From: Dendrophyllia cribrosa
Lineage: Eukaryota; Cnidaria; Anthozoa; Scleractinia; Dendrophylliidae
DNA: 64,000 nucleotides
Assembly: GCA_024195265.1 (NCBI GenBank)
Contig: JAJLRJ010000004.1
Span: 27,181,434-27,245,433, forward strand
Direction: 5' to 3'
The first letter of the stretch is position 1; the number at the start of each line of letters is the position of its first letter. The translations under genes and the position numbers were made by a program. Below, one piece after another: positions 21,905 to 30,879 of this stretch. The notes under the pieces were generated by a model that ran no database searches, was not told the DNA's origin, and saw nothing but the letters and a program-made list of their open reading frames with translations.

Positions 21905-22600
21905 GTTAGACAGAGGGAAGTAGTATATCCCAGATGCTTGGGAGAATTTTATTCATGTATGCAGCAGCCCTGAGTTAATGAGGTTGGCTCTGTCAAACCG
22001 GTTTTCGGTCAGGAGATAATGAGATGCGAGACGTATAGGTACAGGAGGGGTTTAATGAGATGCAGGCCGTATAGGTAGAGTCATTAAGGATGCATGAATC
22101 GGGAGAGACGTGTTATGAGATTTTATTGAATATTTATAAAGTGTTTTAGAGAGAAGTGTGTGGTGTGATGTAGTGTTACGTGTCCACCCAACCATCCGGG
22201 TAGTGGTTTCAATTTAAAGGCAAAAGAACAAAGGACGGGTGATGAACCAATGAAAATACACTGACGTCATGGTCAAACCAGTTCATTCCAGTTGGTCTAG
22301 AGGTATATTATTCAAAATGGCCACTCTCTAGAAAAACGAGTCAAACCAGTTTTGTTCACCCCTATTGGTTTTGAATCAGGTTTTTCATCTTAGAAACCAC
22401 TTTTGTTTTCTTCTATTTATACGTGACAAAAACATGATTTTTCATTGTAAAATACCTTTGGGGAGAACCGTATTAAGGATTCATGAATCGGTGATCAACA
22501 CTGTAAGTAGAAGAAAATGTATTGAATATTCATTACATTTTATTCGTGTGTAATTTAAACCAGATGACCAGTGTTACCAAGTTTGTACCTGTTTTGCTAA
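21905..22600. other. no gene; short repeated phrases
   Basis: A phrase AATGAGATGC(G/A)G(A/G)C.GTATAGGTA occurs twice (about 22018 and 22055), and ATTAAGGAT(G/T)CATGAATCGG occurs at 22083 and 22472. No open frame with a motif is visible. Confidence 0.45.
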
Positions 22601-22604
22601 TAAT

Positions 22605-22610
22605 TATAAA
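22605..22610 (+). promoter_or_regulatory. TATA box before the 22642 ORF
   Basis: TATAAA stands 32 nt before the ATG at 22642 in an AATTATAAAAAGGGCGCAGG context. The very short implied leader is more like a compact viral promoter than a cnidarian gene promoter. Confidence 0.5.
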
Positions 22611-22641
22611 AAGGGCGCAGGGACGTTGGTTTTTATAGTGC

Positions 22642-22941
22642 ATGATAAAGATGAACAGCATAATTGAACGGGAACTCTTTGCGTTGGAAATGGAATCATT
22701 AACGGCCCAAATAGGAAGATTGCGAATAGAAGAGAAAGTGGTTACGTTACTGAATGATTTTTGGGATCAAGCGTGTGACGAGACTATACTTCGCAGAAGG
22801 ATTGAATTTACGTGCGAACACGATGGAATGGAATTTACAGTTGGAGAATTGAAAGTACCATTATTTTACTTCCACGACGAAAAGAAATTCTGGTATCAAT
22901 TGAACTGCCTTTTGAAGTCAAAGACACAAGCAGAATATTAG
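22642..22941 (+). CDS. small acidic protein, unknown
   Basis: An uninterrupted 99-codon frame from ATG (an in-frame second ATG is at 22651) to TAG. The N-terminal third is a likely amphipathic helix (IIERELFALEMESLTAQIGR), the middle is mixed charge (WDQACDETILRRRIEF) and the end is basic. I recognise no family. It has a close TATA box, no intron, and an AATAAA downstream (23121), facing the 23461-23745 minus ORF with overlapping 3' regions. The spacing suggests a compact, virus-like gene. Confidence 0.5.
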   Translation: MIKMNSIIERELFALEMESLTAQIGRLRIEEKVVTLLNDFWDQACDETILRRRIEFTCEHDGMEFTVGELKVPLFYFHDEKKFWYQLNCLLKSKTQAEY

Positions 22942-23151
22942 TTGAAGGTTATCATTGAAGAAACATTCCTGAGCGATTGGCGTTTAAAGCCATTTACCCC
23001 TAAGACATTCAAGGAATACATGACCCCGAAGACATTCAAGGAATCCATGTCCATGTTGAAATGAGAAGCAAAGAGACAAGAATGAAATGAAAAACTGCCT
23101 TTATTATTTACATTACATCAATAAAAAGAATTGTTAAAGAAAACTGTACCT

Positions 23152-23400
23152 ACATTGGAAAAAATCTAAAGCTTATTATTTACAAAATGCAATGGGAAAA
23201 AATCTAAAGCTGGAAACTGACATATTTTCACTTACAAATGACATTGGAAAAATCTAAAACTTATTATTTACAAAATGCAATGGGAAAAAATCTAAAGCTG
23301 GAAACTGTACATATTTTCACTTACAAATTACATTGGAAAAATCTAAAACTTATTATTTACAAAATGCAATGGGAAAAAATCTAAAAAAAATCTAAAGCTT
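23152..23400. repeat. 89-bp tandem repeat, ~2.8 copies
   Basis: ACATTGGAAAAA begins units at about 23152, 23241 and 23330. The unit also contains TTATTATTTACAAAATGCAA and GGGAAAAAATCTAAAGCTGG. It lies between two convergent small ORFs, in the shared 3' region, where AATAAA occurs on both strands (23121 plus; about 23105 minus). Confidence 0.85.
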
Positions 23401-23460
23401 AGTATTTACATTTGAAAAAAAGAAAAAGGAAAACAGGGTGAAAAATAAAAGAAAAACAAA

Positions 23461-23745
23461 TTAAGTCTCCATCTCTTCTTCTTCCTCCTCTTCCTCGGGT
23501 GTTGGTTTTGAAATAAAATATTTATCTATACGCTCTCTCTCTTTTTTACACTCCAAACATAAATTCCTTCTTAAACAACTACAACTTAAAAATTTTTTAT
23601 AAGAACGGGCAAAATAAAACTTTTGAAAATCGGTTAATGGGCGAAAAAAATAATTACAAACACTACAATCTCTAGAGACATCCACTGCTGTGTGGTTTAT
23701 TGGGCATTTCTGTGTAAGAGAAACATGTGACATGAGTGTAGGCAC
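23461..23745 (-). CDS. small Cys-rich, Glu-tailed protein
   Basis: An open 94-codon frame with paired cysteines that could bind zinc: CPINHTAV, SRDCSVCNYFF and LSCSCLRRNLCLECK (seven Cys and one His in about 70 residues), then a basic segment and a C-terminal run of eight Glu. I recognise no named family. It is intronless, ends close to a minus-strand AATAAA, and neighbours other short ORFs, including a RING-like one. Confidence 0.5.
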   Translation of the reverse strand: MPTLMSHVSLTQKCPINHTAVDVSRDCSVCNYFFRPLTDFQKFYFARSYKKFLSCSCLRRNLCLECKKERERIDKYFISKPTPEEEEEEEEMET

Positions 23746-23989
23746 GCGCTAAAACATTTCCAACAAGATAAAGAAAATTATGAGACTAAATGAGAGAACA
23801 TCAGTGAAATGAGGCAAATATGAGAGAAAGAGAGTTCTAAATCTTAATCACTCATTGTTTTCATGTGTCGGCATCGGTAAAGAAATGCCGATTCAGCGCA
23901 TATAAAACAATTGATCATTGATTCTCTTTGTAAACATTGAATTTAGATTCTGCATAGGCTGTCTATTAAGGAACTGAAATAAAAAATGT

Positions 23990-24241
23990 TTAAAAGTTAC
24001 TTACTCTTTTTTGTTCCTCCATAAAACTGTGAAGTTCTGCGCGTCTTTCAGCGCTTGGCAGCGGTATTTCTCTTCTACAGTTTGGGAAGTTGGCGGAACT
24101 TGCCACAAGTGATAACCGCCATTGTCTGAGGCACTTCTTGTGCGCCGTATGTTCGCAGCACACCACTTGTGGCAAGTTCCAACCCTCCTCTAGACATATG
24201 AAACACGTTGTCAGGACCTTCGGAGACACACACACACACAA
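23990..24241 (-). CDS. RING-like finger protein, partial
   Basis: The frame holds CFICLEEGWNLPQVVCCEHT, then AHKKCLRQW and FPNCRREIPLP. This matches the RING order (C-x2-C, C-x-H, H-x2-C, ..C), but one expected Cys of the last pair (normally CPxC) is Phe, so the second zinc site would be weakened. RING domains are usually E3 ubiquitin ligases. The frame starts inside a (GT)n run with no ATG before the first Cys, and a LINE begins about 50 bp upstream, so the 5' end is probably lost or on another exon. A truncated product is likely. Confidence 0.55.
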   Translation of the reverse strand: MCVCVSPKVLTTCFICLEEGWNLPQVVCCEHTAHKKCLRQWRLSLVASSANFPNCRREIPLPSAERRAELHSFMEEQKRVSNF

Positions 24242-24291
24242 AAAAAAATTAATACTTGTAAAACAAGAACCGTGGTAGTAAAGTTAAAGTT

Positions 24292-25389
24292 CTACTTATT
24301 GTAGAACGATGAAAACAGTTTGTTTACACAATTTGTTGCATTTGCAATTATTCGATTCCAGTCAACCTCAGACAACTCATCATTAAAGCGATCAGCGGAA
24401 AATCTTGAATAGTCGCGTATTTTTGTATTTTTAACTTGTTGAAGTTTGTCTTTCGCTGACGTTGTGATACAGAACTGTGAAAAATGATCACTAATATCAG
24501 AAATAATATTTCCGCTAGCAAGGATTTGGTTAGGATTGTTAACAAAGATGTTATCAATCAACGTAGCAGAAGTTCTATGAACGCGCGTCGGTTTGTCCAC
24601 TGTTGGAATAAGATAACAACTTCGAAGAGAGAGCAAAAAATCCTGGCTTATTTGAGATGATTCACTTTTGAGTAGATCTATATTAAAATCACCCATGATG
24701 TAAACGTCCTTGTTATCTGACACCATTTGTTCTATTGTCTTATCTAGATACGTTAGGAAACAATCGGGAGAATTGTGTTGGCGATAAATTATTCCACAAA
24801 CAATGTTTTTATGGTTGACAAAAGAGATTTCAACCCAGAGGGATTGGAATGCCTCATTTGAAGTTTTTTCAAGGACTTTGTAATTAAGTGATTGATCAAC
24901 AAAGAGACCAACGCCTCCAGAGGCCAGTGGCGTTGGTACATGCTCAAAAATATAACCTGGAATGCTCGGATGAGCGTTACCCTCATTAGAATTTGTAATT
25001 TTTGTTTCTGAGATACCAATAAGATCAAAGTGGAAATCAAGTTCATCTAATAACAATTCTACATTTTCTAAATTGCGGTTAATGCTCACAATATTGTTAT
25101 GAAAGATAGAAAAACTAGAATTCACCGTGTTTTCAGGAAATTTTTCCTTAAACAATTTAAAACTATGCGGGGAAAAGTATCGGCTTTGGATGCGTTGGTG
25201 AGGGAGGTTATACTCAATATTCAAATAAGCATCCAGATTAGAGTTTAGATTGAAAATATCTAAATCATATAAACTGTTTAATTTTTCTAAATTACGCCTT
25301 GGCCACCAATCAACAGAAATCGAATTATTAAACTGCCCATGATAGAGAGCCAGATTACCGCTGAAGTTATAGTAAGGTAATTCGCGCAA
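24292..25389 (-). CDS. LINE AP-endonuclease ORF, RT missing
   Basis: An uninterrupted 365-codon frame of an exonuclease/endonuclease/phosphatase domain from a CR1/Jockey-type LINE. Motifs in order: FSIFHNNIVSINRN, the metal-binding Glu (FDLIGISETKI), a GGVGLFVDQS strand, YRQHNSPD, MGDFNIDLL, ATLIDNIFVNNP and the terminal SDHF His. All catalytic positions look intact. The N-terminal 110 residues are a low-complexity lead. The frame stops just past the domain and no reverse transcriptase follows, so this copy is 3'-truncated, the reverse of the usual LINE truncation. It has split the cluster of small ORFs here. Confidence 0.85.
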   Translation of the reverse strand: MRELPYYNFSGNLALYHGQFNNSISVDWWPRRNLEKLNSLYDLDIFNLNSNLDAYLNIEYNLPHQRIQSRYFSPHSFKLFKEKFPENTVNSSFSIFHNNIVSINRNLENVELLLDELDFHFDLIGISETKITNSNEGNAHPSIPGYIFEHVPTPLASGGVGLFVDQSLNYKVLEKTSNEAFQSLWVEISFVNHKNIVCGIIYRQHNSPDCFLTYLDKTIEQMVSDNKDVYIMGDFNIDLLKSESSQISQDFLLSLRSCYLIPTVDKPTRVHRTSATLIDNIFVNNPNQILASGNIISDISDHFSQFCITTSAKDKLQQVKNTKIRDYSRFSADRFNDELSEVDWNRIIANATNCVNKLFSSFYNK

Positions 25390-25626
25390 TAATACTTTAC
25401 TGGCTCTCTATTCCGTTTTATTTCTACGCAACTTCATTGTTACCTGTTTCTAGTGATCGTATCATCTAAACAAGAGTACTAAGCTCAACTTTGTGACGCC
25501 ACTCCTTGCAGGTCTTCTAAACTACTCAGTCTTACTGTGGTTGAGGAATCCGTCTTCCGCAGATAAACGAAACCATTCTTCGCCCAACAATATTTGTAGC
25601 TATTAGCATCCTTGAATTTTTTACTC

Positions 25627-25926
25627 TCAAATTAGTAGCTCTTGCAGCCTTGGTGTAAGATGATCATAAAAGTTGATGTGGCTAACATCAACCGTGCCAC
25701 TAAAGCCCAAATCTTCTGCATTTAGGTTAGACACGTCTCTCCTGGCTGCCATGACTTTCTCTCTGAAGGACGGTCTAGTTCATAGTACAGTTTCTCTAAA
25801 AGTTGGTTCTTCTGGTTGTTGCTCCTCTTCTTCATGTTCTTCTGTGGCTTCTTTTTGGTACTCGTCTGTTGCATCTCTCAAATCGATGTGAACTTCGCTA
25901 CCACAACATGCAACTAAACAACGCAT
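25627..25926 (-). pseudogene. Glu-rich small ORF with one stop
   Basis: A 99-codon minus frame starting MRCLVACCGSEVHIDLRD, then a Glu-rich segment (EEHEEEEQQPEEP), with a TGA at 25780-25782. It resumes in the same frame (SFREKVMAARRDVSNL to a terminal TGA). The continuation keeps the same polar, helix-like composition, so the TGA is probably a mutation. No family is recognised. It belongs to the run of short intronless frames around it. Confidence 0.4.
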
Positions 25927-26040
25927 CCTCTGACATATATCACTTAAAGCCAAGGTAGGCGTTGAATTAGCACAAAGACCACTTGTGACGCTACCCTAGT
26001 TTAAAACAACTGACTACATAACATCTATCCACGCGCTCTT

Positions 26041-26295
26041 TTATAAGCTGCCAAAGCATCCACCAGACAGAAGGATAGTGTGTTGGATACGCCACACACA
26101 ACACTCCATGAAATCTGTAAAGGATACATCACACTGATCCATGAAGTAATAAAAGCTCAACAGGCGACCAGAGTTCATGGGTTGTAGCTCATTAAGCAGA
26201 ACTGACCAACTTTCGCATGGCAGAGGATGGAATGAATATCGTGAAAAACAATGTCGAGCGCAAGCACGAACCAAGACGAAATATAACCTGTTCAT
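26041..26295 (-). CDS. small ORF with close TATA box, unknown
   Basis: An open 84-codon frame (MNRLYFVLVRACARH..., Cys and aromatic rich) with no recognised domain. A TATAAAA element reads on the minus strand at 26336-26342, about 41 nt before the ATG, like the arrangement at 22605/22642. Without a homologue it is only a candidate gene. Confidence 0.35.
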   Translation of the reverse strand: MNRLYFVLVRACARHCFSRYSFHPLPCESWSVLLNELQPMNSGRLLSFYYFMDQCDVSFTDFMECCVWRIQHTILLSGGCFGSL

Positions 26296-26620
26296 GTTGA
26301 CAACATAACTGAATATATACAGCTTCCTCCCTTACTTTTATAGTCATCAAGATAGAGAAAAGATGAATTGATTGGGAATTATAAAAAAAAGGAAAAATAC
26401 ACTCAACATCTTATGTTTAGCTCCGAGCTTCTCAACGTATAACGTTCAGTTTCTTCATTTATTTCTCTTTGCTGAAAATCTGATCCGATTTTTTATTCAC
26501 CGATTTGTTATTTTGAGGTTTTCAATTGAAATTTTAGTACCGTACGCGTCGCATTTTTCAACTCGACAGGCATACAAATGTATTTTCATCATATATATAT
26601 CGACATCCTCGTTAGGTACA

Positions 26621-27184
26621 TTATGTTCCAGTTAATTCCTTGTGTTTTTGACGATAACGTCTATTGCGTTCTCTGTTTAACCTTTTTGCGTGTTCTGTCA
26701 TTCGATACTGTCTCTGTCTTTCCTTTCTCTTTTCACTGATCTTGTTTGACTTTTCCTTATTCAACGAGAACTTGCAAAAAGTCAGTTCAGGAGGAGGAGT
26801 TTTCTGCAGAAACCGAGGTGTTAGAGATTTTAATCCAAAACATCTTTCTTCTTTGCCATAAGACTTCAGGTTAAAGATATCGTCCAGAATTTGATCTGCG
26901 TCAACTTCTGTAGTTTGGAATTGATTCTCCTTAACTTCAATTGTATTCCAATACGAACCCTCTTCAACATGGAAAGAATCAAACCAAGATGATAAAGATT
27001 CTTTGCCAGGAGTTAAGTCTCTGTTTTCAGCAGAAGTCCTGAAAAATAAATCATCCACATTTGGAGTCTCGAATAGATTCTCGTCAAAGTCAAAGGGATC
27101 CCAATTCGTATCCTCTTCGCCATGCAAAGACTCCAAGAATTCATTCACATCCTCTTTATTGCACAAGTCACTCAGGATCTCCAT
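26621..27184 (-). CDS. acidic-basic protein, transcription-factor-like
   Basis: An intact 187-codon frame. The first 115 residues are acidic and contain a loose internal duplication: FLESLHGEEDTNWDPFDFDE with VDDLFF resembles WFDSFHVEEGSYWNTIEVKE with ADQIL, about 65 residues apart. The last 40 residues are strongly basic (KRKERQRQYRMTEHAKRLNR then ERNRRYRQKHK), like the DNA-contacting half of a bZIP, but no leucine zipper follows. Acidic activation plus basic DNA-binding halves suggest a transcriptional activator. This is inferred from composition only. A TATATAAG-type box lies about 65 nt before the ATG (near 27248). Confidence 0.5.
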   Translation of the reverse strand: MEILSDLCNKEDVNEFLESLHGEEDTNWDPFDFDENLFETPNVDDLFFRTSAENRDLTPGKESLSSWFDSFHVEEGSYWNTIEVKENQFQTTEVDADQILDDIFNLKSYGKEERCFGLKSLTPRFLQKTPPPELTFCKFSLNKEKSNKISEKRKERQRQYRMTEHAKRLNRERNRRYRQKHKELTGT

Positions 27185-27354
27185 GAAAGCGTTCAGTGAT
27201 AAATGCTCACTAAAGAGGGATGCTTAAGAGCAATGTGTGAAAAGTCTTATATGCGTGTCCACTTCCGTACCCTTGTGGGAAACATTTATATCCCTTTGGT
27301 AATACGCACTATGAGTCAAAAACATCATAGCCATATTTGGGCATGACGTAAACC

Positions 27355-28109
27355 ATGGGAATAAATACAAGATCCATTTACTTTTGTGGTGACAAAGACA
27401 TGGATCTTCCGATTGGAAATGACTATGTATTGTATACAGGTGAATGTACGGGAACGGATCGTGTGGCCAAAGACATAGCCCTACAACTTGGATTTCAAGT
27501 GAAAGTGAAAGTGGAACCTCTTCACCCCCGATCCAAAACCGTGACCCCTTTGACCGAAGAAGAATTGATGAAAGCTGAACCTTTCTTACCACAAGCGGCG
27601 AAAATTTGAACAGAACTCTACTGCCCCATGATATAAAGTCACCCTCTCATTATACCCGAGAACTCTTACAACGAAATTATCACATCATCAAAGAGGCACA
27701 AACTGTTTGTGCGTTTGGGGAACTGAACGACTCCAAAACGCACGTCAAAGGGGGAACGGGATGGAGTGTACAATTGGCGTTGGATGCCCACAAGAATGTC
27801 TACGTTTACGACATCCCCAGCAAAACATGGCACGAACCCATCTATTATCGGTGGGATGAAGAAGGGCATTGGATCAAAGAGTTTGGATTCCGACCTATCG
27901 GAGAAGGGCATTATTTTCAACCCATGGGATCGTGTCGCAGTTATCCAACCCTTCATAACCGTGCTGTGGTGGGATCACGTCACATTTCCCCGGAGACGCA
28001 AGACGAAATCGGAGCTCTCTTCCGGAGAACTTTTCGTCTAGAGAAAGACATACAAGCCTTGAACAAAGCCTTACAGGGAATGAGTTTGGCCAATCATTTT
28101 GGAGAATAA
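27355..28109 (+). pseudogene. SLOG-like Rossmann-fold protein, one frameshift
   Basis: Two frames form one protein of about 250 residues. The first (27355-27609, in a CCATGG start context) has a Rossmann-like YTGECTGTDRVAKDIALQLG block. The second (27606-28109, no ATG of its own) has TVCAFGELND, the VKGGTGWSVQLALDAHKNVY block and AVVGSRHISPET. Glycine-rich GGTGW-(V)Q.A.D followed by a V.VYD strand is typical of the SLOG (DprA/LOG-related) nucleotide-binding superfamily. The switch at 27600-27609 follows an A-run, so a one-base loss is likely (a mutation or an assembly error). AATAAA overlaps the stop and recurs at 28141. It is intronless. SLOG proteins bind or process nucleotides, but the substrate here is unknown. 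Confidence 0.55.
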
Positions 28110-28149
28110 AATGGGTTCGAGTTCCCGTGTCGAACTTTGAAATAAAACG

Positions 28150-29170
28150 TGGTAGTTTCATCAACGACCGTTTAATTAACATCGTAGCATGTACGGAATT
28201 AAATTGACGCATTTATAAATGGGTTTAGGCATGGAACTGTCGGTTACAAGTTTGGTCTGTGAACTCAAGCTTTGTTGGAATATTTCACCGCACGGACATT
28301 TAATAAACCTCGAAGCAGTTTGCCAATCGATTTCATTTCACTTTTGATTTAACGTTTAGATCAAACATTGTTTTCAGGAGTTTTTCACAGAACACCGTTT
28401 TATTGTCGTGAAGTGCGGAATTATATTTACGCTTTTAAGTTTGTCAGATGCTTTCTAAACGTATAACTTCCCATTGCAAAGACAGATGCATTAGCAAAAC
28501 GTTCTTAAGTTTATGAGTCGCTTTCAAAACATGACTTTCATTGAACATTGCTTTCAAAAGTTTTGTAATTAATGCTACACAGACCGTTGTTAATGAAAAC
28601 AGCAGGACCGAATATGAAAAAATTTGCATCTCTTTGTTCAACGAGCCAAACCAAATTCCCCCAGGAGGATATGAATGAACAGGTATGATTTGAAAGAGCA
28701 AATGGTTGGGTTTTCATGTCAATCACAAACACCATTGTGCCATATAAGAATGTAAAACTTTTATTGAGTGGTTCGTTTACAAATTAAACTGTTTTTTGAA
28801 ACCTTATTATTTGTGTCTTTGATTCCCATATCATTCCCATGTCATTCCCTAACAAAAATCCCTGTTAAATAATTGTTGTCATCGGAAAAGCAAAGAAAAA
28901 ATTCAATGTTCAAGATAAGTCATCAAATTTATTTACGAGACTTTGAAGAATTTGGGCTAAAAACCTTAACATTACACTAAGAAATGATACTGCGCATGCG
29001 CTGTCGCTAAAAATCCGTTGAGTTTACTACGTGTCCCATATGGAAGAGACCCTACATTGCTATCATGTTTGTAATGGCATTTGAACCCATTTAGACCAAA
29101 AAACCCTACTGCGCATGCGTACTGATTGAAAAATCCAAAGTGTCACATCCATGTTGTCCCACATGGCAAA
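28150..29170. other. no gene recognised
   Basis: No motif-bearing frame. Around 28990-29130 two TGCGCATGCG words and a TGTCCCA.ATGG phrase recur (29033 and 29155), suggesting decayed repeats leading into the telomere-like array. Confidence 0.4.
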
Positions 29171-29174
29171 GAAC

Positions 29175-29342
29175 TTGAAATTCTTAGGGTTAATATGCTA
29201 ATAGGGTTAGGGTTAATAGGTCATGCGCAGTTGAAATTCTTAGGGTTAATATGCTAATAGGGTTAGGGTTATTAGGTCATGCGCAGTTGTAATTCTTAGG
29301 GTTAATATGCTAATAGGGTTAGGGTTAGACACAATAGATCTA
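29175..29342. repeat. 56-bp tandem repeat containing TTAGGG words
   Basis: Units start at 29175, 29231 and 29287 (TTG(A/T)AATTCTTAGGGTTA...). Each holds AATAGGGTTAGGGTTA and a TCATGCGCAG end. The last unit breaks into AGACACAATAG(A/G) words. TTAGGG is the common animal telomere repeat, but here it is part of a longer interstitial unit. Confidence 0.9.
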
Positions 29343-29344
29343 GG

Positions 29345-29800
29345 GTTAGACACAATAGGCCCATTGTTCTCTAAACAATAGACCGATTAATTAGCTTATT
29401 GTTCTCTAAACTAATGATTCTTTTGTTTCCATTGTTTTCTATTGTTCAAGGTGTGAAAAATGGTATGAAACTAGCCGATACCAGTACTAACGTAGAACGC
29501 ACTTAAACGCATTGCCAAGGAAGTCAGAAGACTCTTTTTCATCTGTTCGGTAGCCGTGCGTTTTGCTGTTCGAACTGATAGGCATTAGTGCAGTTTTCGC
29601 TTGAGAGGTCACATTTCAAATCAGCCAATCTGACATTACTTGCCTTATTACTCACTGAATTGTATTCCACTGAGTCCAACTTCTATTACTAGAACCCCCA
29701 ACTAAGCTGTATATTGTTAACCCATCCCCGTTTGATTTCACTACTCAGAGTATAGCCTTACCTCGTTTATTTCTATGTGGGTGCCTTGACCACAGTACAA
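29345..29800. other. no gene recognised
   Basis: Contains two CATTGTTCTCTAAAC.A words (29362, 29400) and nothing coding that I can support. Confidence 0.4.
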
Positions 29801-30507
29801 ACTTGCATCAAGCTGACACTTTTCTCTCACAACGGAACTGGAAACAGTCCTTATAATCATATAAGGTTTTGCATTTTAGGCACACGACATACATCACAAA
29901 GTCATCCTTGTTCAACAGTCCAAGATGTTTTTTCAGCTTGAAAAGGGTGTTGGGCAAACGTTTAGCTAGTTCAGCGACGCTACTGTTTTCATCAAATGTT
30001 CCAACTAACCAAAGAAAATGGCTTAGAAATTTAAGCAGCATCTCAACAGTGGAGTCTGTCAGAAAATCCAGACTGCCAAGAACATAGGAACAACAAAATC
30101 CAAAAAACAAGGACACCACATTTATTCAAGAGTGGCTGAGAATTGTTGTTGTCATTTTCCTCTGCTTGCTCACTGGCTTGTGGCTGGTCAAAATCCTCTT
30201 CAGGATCATGGTTTTCTTGAGAGCCAGTCCAGTCCTCATTTACAGAATCACAATCAACGTTATCAGACAAATCGTCACCTTCATTCAACGTCTCATCCTC
30301 GAAATAGGCCAAGTCTTCATCGTTAAAGCGTTTCGTTAACCTGTCTTTCAGTTTCCTGCGAAGATCTGCAGACGAGGGGTTCCAATTCAGCGTTACCATG
30401 ATATTTTGGCAACCTAAACAACTACAGATAACACGTAAAAATGGATGAAGATCATTCTTCTCCTGCAACCACCAACTCCCTCTCCATTTAAGTGAAGGTA
30501 CCTTCAA
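29800..30507 (-). pseudogene. tnp2/CACTA-like transposon protein, N-terminal part
   Basis: Two minus frames (30043-30507, then 29808-30119) read as one protein. It has an acidic linker (EDETLNEGDDLSDNVDCD), a hydrophobic segment (KCGVLVFWILLFLCSWQSGF), a helical part (AKRLPNTLFKLKKHLGL) and a MYVVCLKCKTLYDYKDCF zinc-ribbon-like block. The hydrophobic helix followed by CxxC-xLYD is typical of the start of cnidarian tnp2-like (CACTA/Plavaka-type) transposon proteins. The frames join with a shift near 30080. The catalytic core is not found here. A related exon lies at 43357-43527. Confidence 0.5.
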
Positions 30508-30649
30508 GCTCTTTATAACTAAAGAATGAACTACCTTATTAACATCAATTGTTAAATTAATTTTGAATACATTACATTTTTAGAGTTTTTGTAAATAGAA
30601 CACGTGTATAAAAAAATGTACTACAGCTACCATTTGTAAGTTGAGTTAC

Positions 30650-30869
30650 CTCTAGTCCATCTGTTAGTTGTTTGAACGTTGTTAAATCTTCTTTCTCAAA
30701 TCCAGTCGGCTTACCATCCGTAAATATTAACATCACGTTGATAGCGTCAGGCCTGTCTCCTGCCGCAGGGGTAAACAAGATATCCCGAGCTAATTTCTCC
30801 CCCTTGTCCGTGCGTCCCCATTTCCCCACTTTTCGTTAACCAGCTTGTTTGGACCGAAAGTAATGATAC
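30650..30869 (-). CDS. von Willebrand factor A domain exon
   Basis: Bounded by an acceptor (TTTCAAACAG|GTATCATT) and a donor (CTAGAG|GTAACT). It encodes ITFGPNKLVNEK, GKWGRTDKGEKLARD and AGDRPDAINVMLIFTDGKPT, the middle and second metal-site part of a vWA domain (the VMLIFTDGKP strand with the MIDAS Asp). One base appears missing between NEK and GKWG (near 30829), so the exon may be decayed. vWA exons of this size occur in extracellular matrix and adhesion proteins. No partner exons were found nearby. Confidence 0.7.
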
Positions 30870-30879
30870 CTGTTTGAAA

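Noticed and set aside
27600..27612. Programmed -1 ribosomal frameshift in the SLOG-like gene
   Set aside because: The overlap is only four bases and no proper slippery heptamer with a downstream structure is seen; a base loss is simpler.
29175..29342. True telomere or CRISPR-like array
   Set aside because: Units are contiguous 56-mers without spacers and in a eukaryotic context; only part of each unit is TTAGGG.
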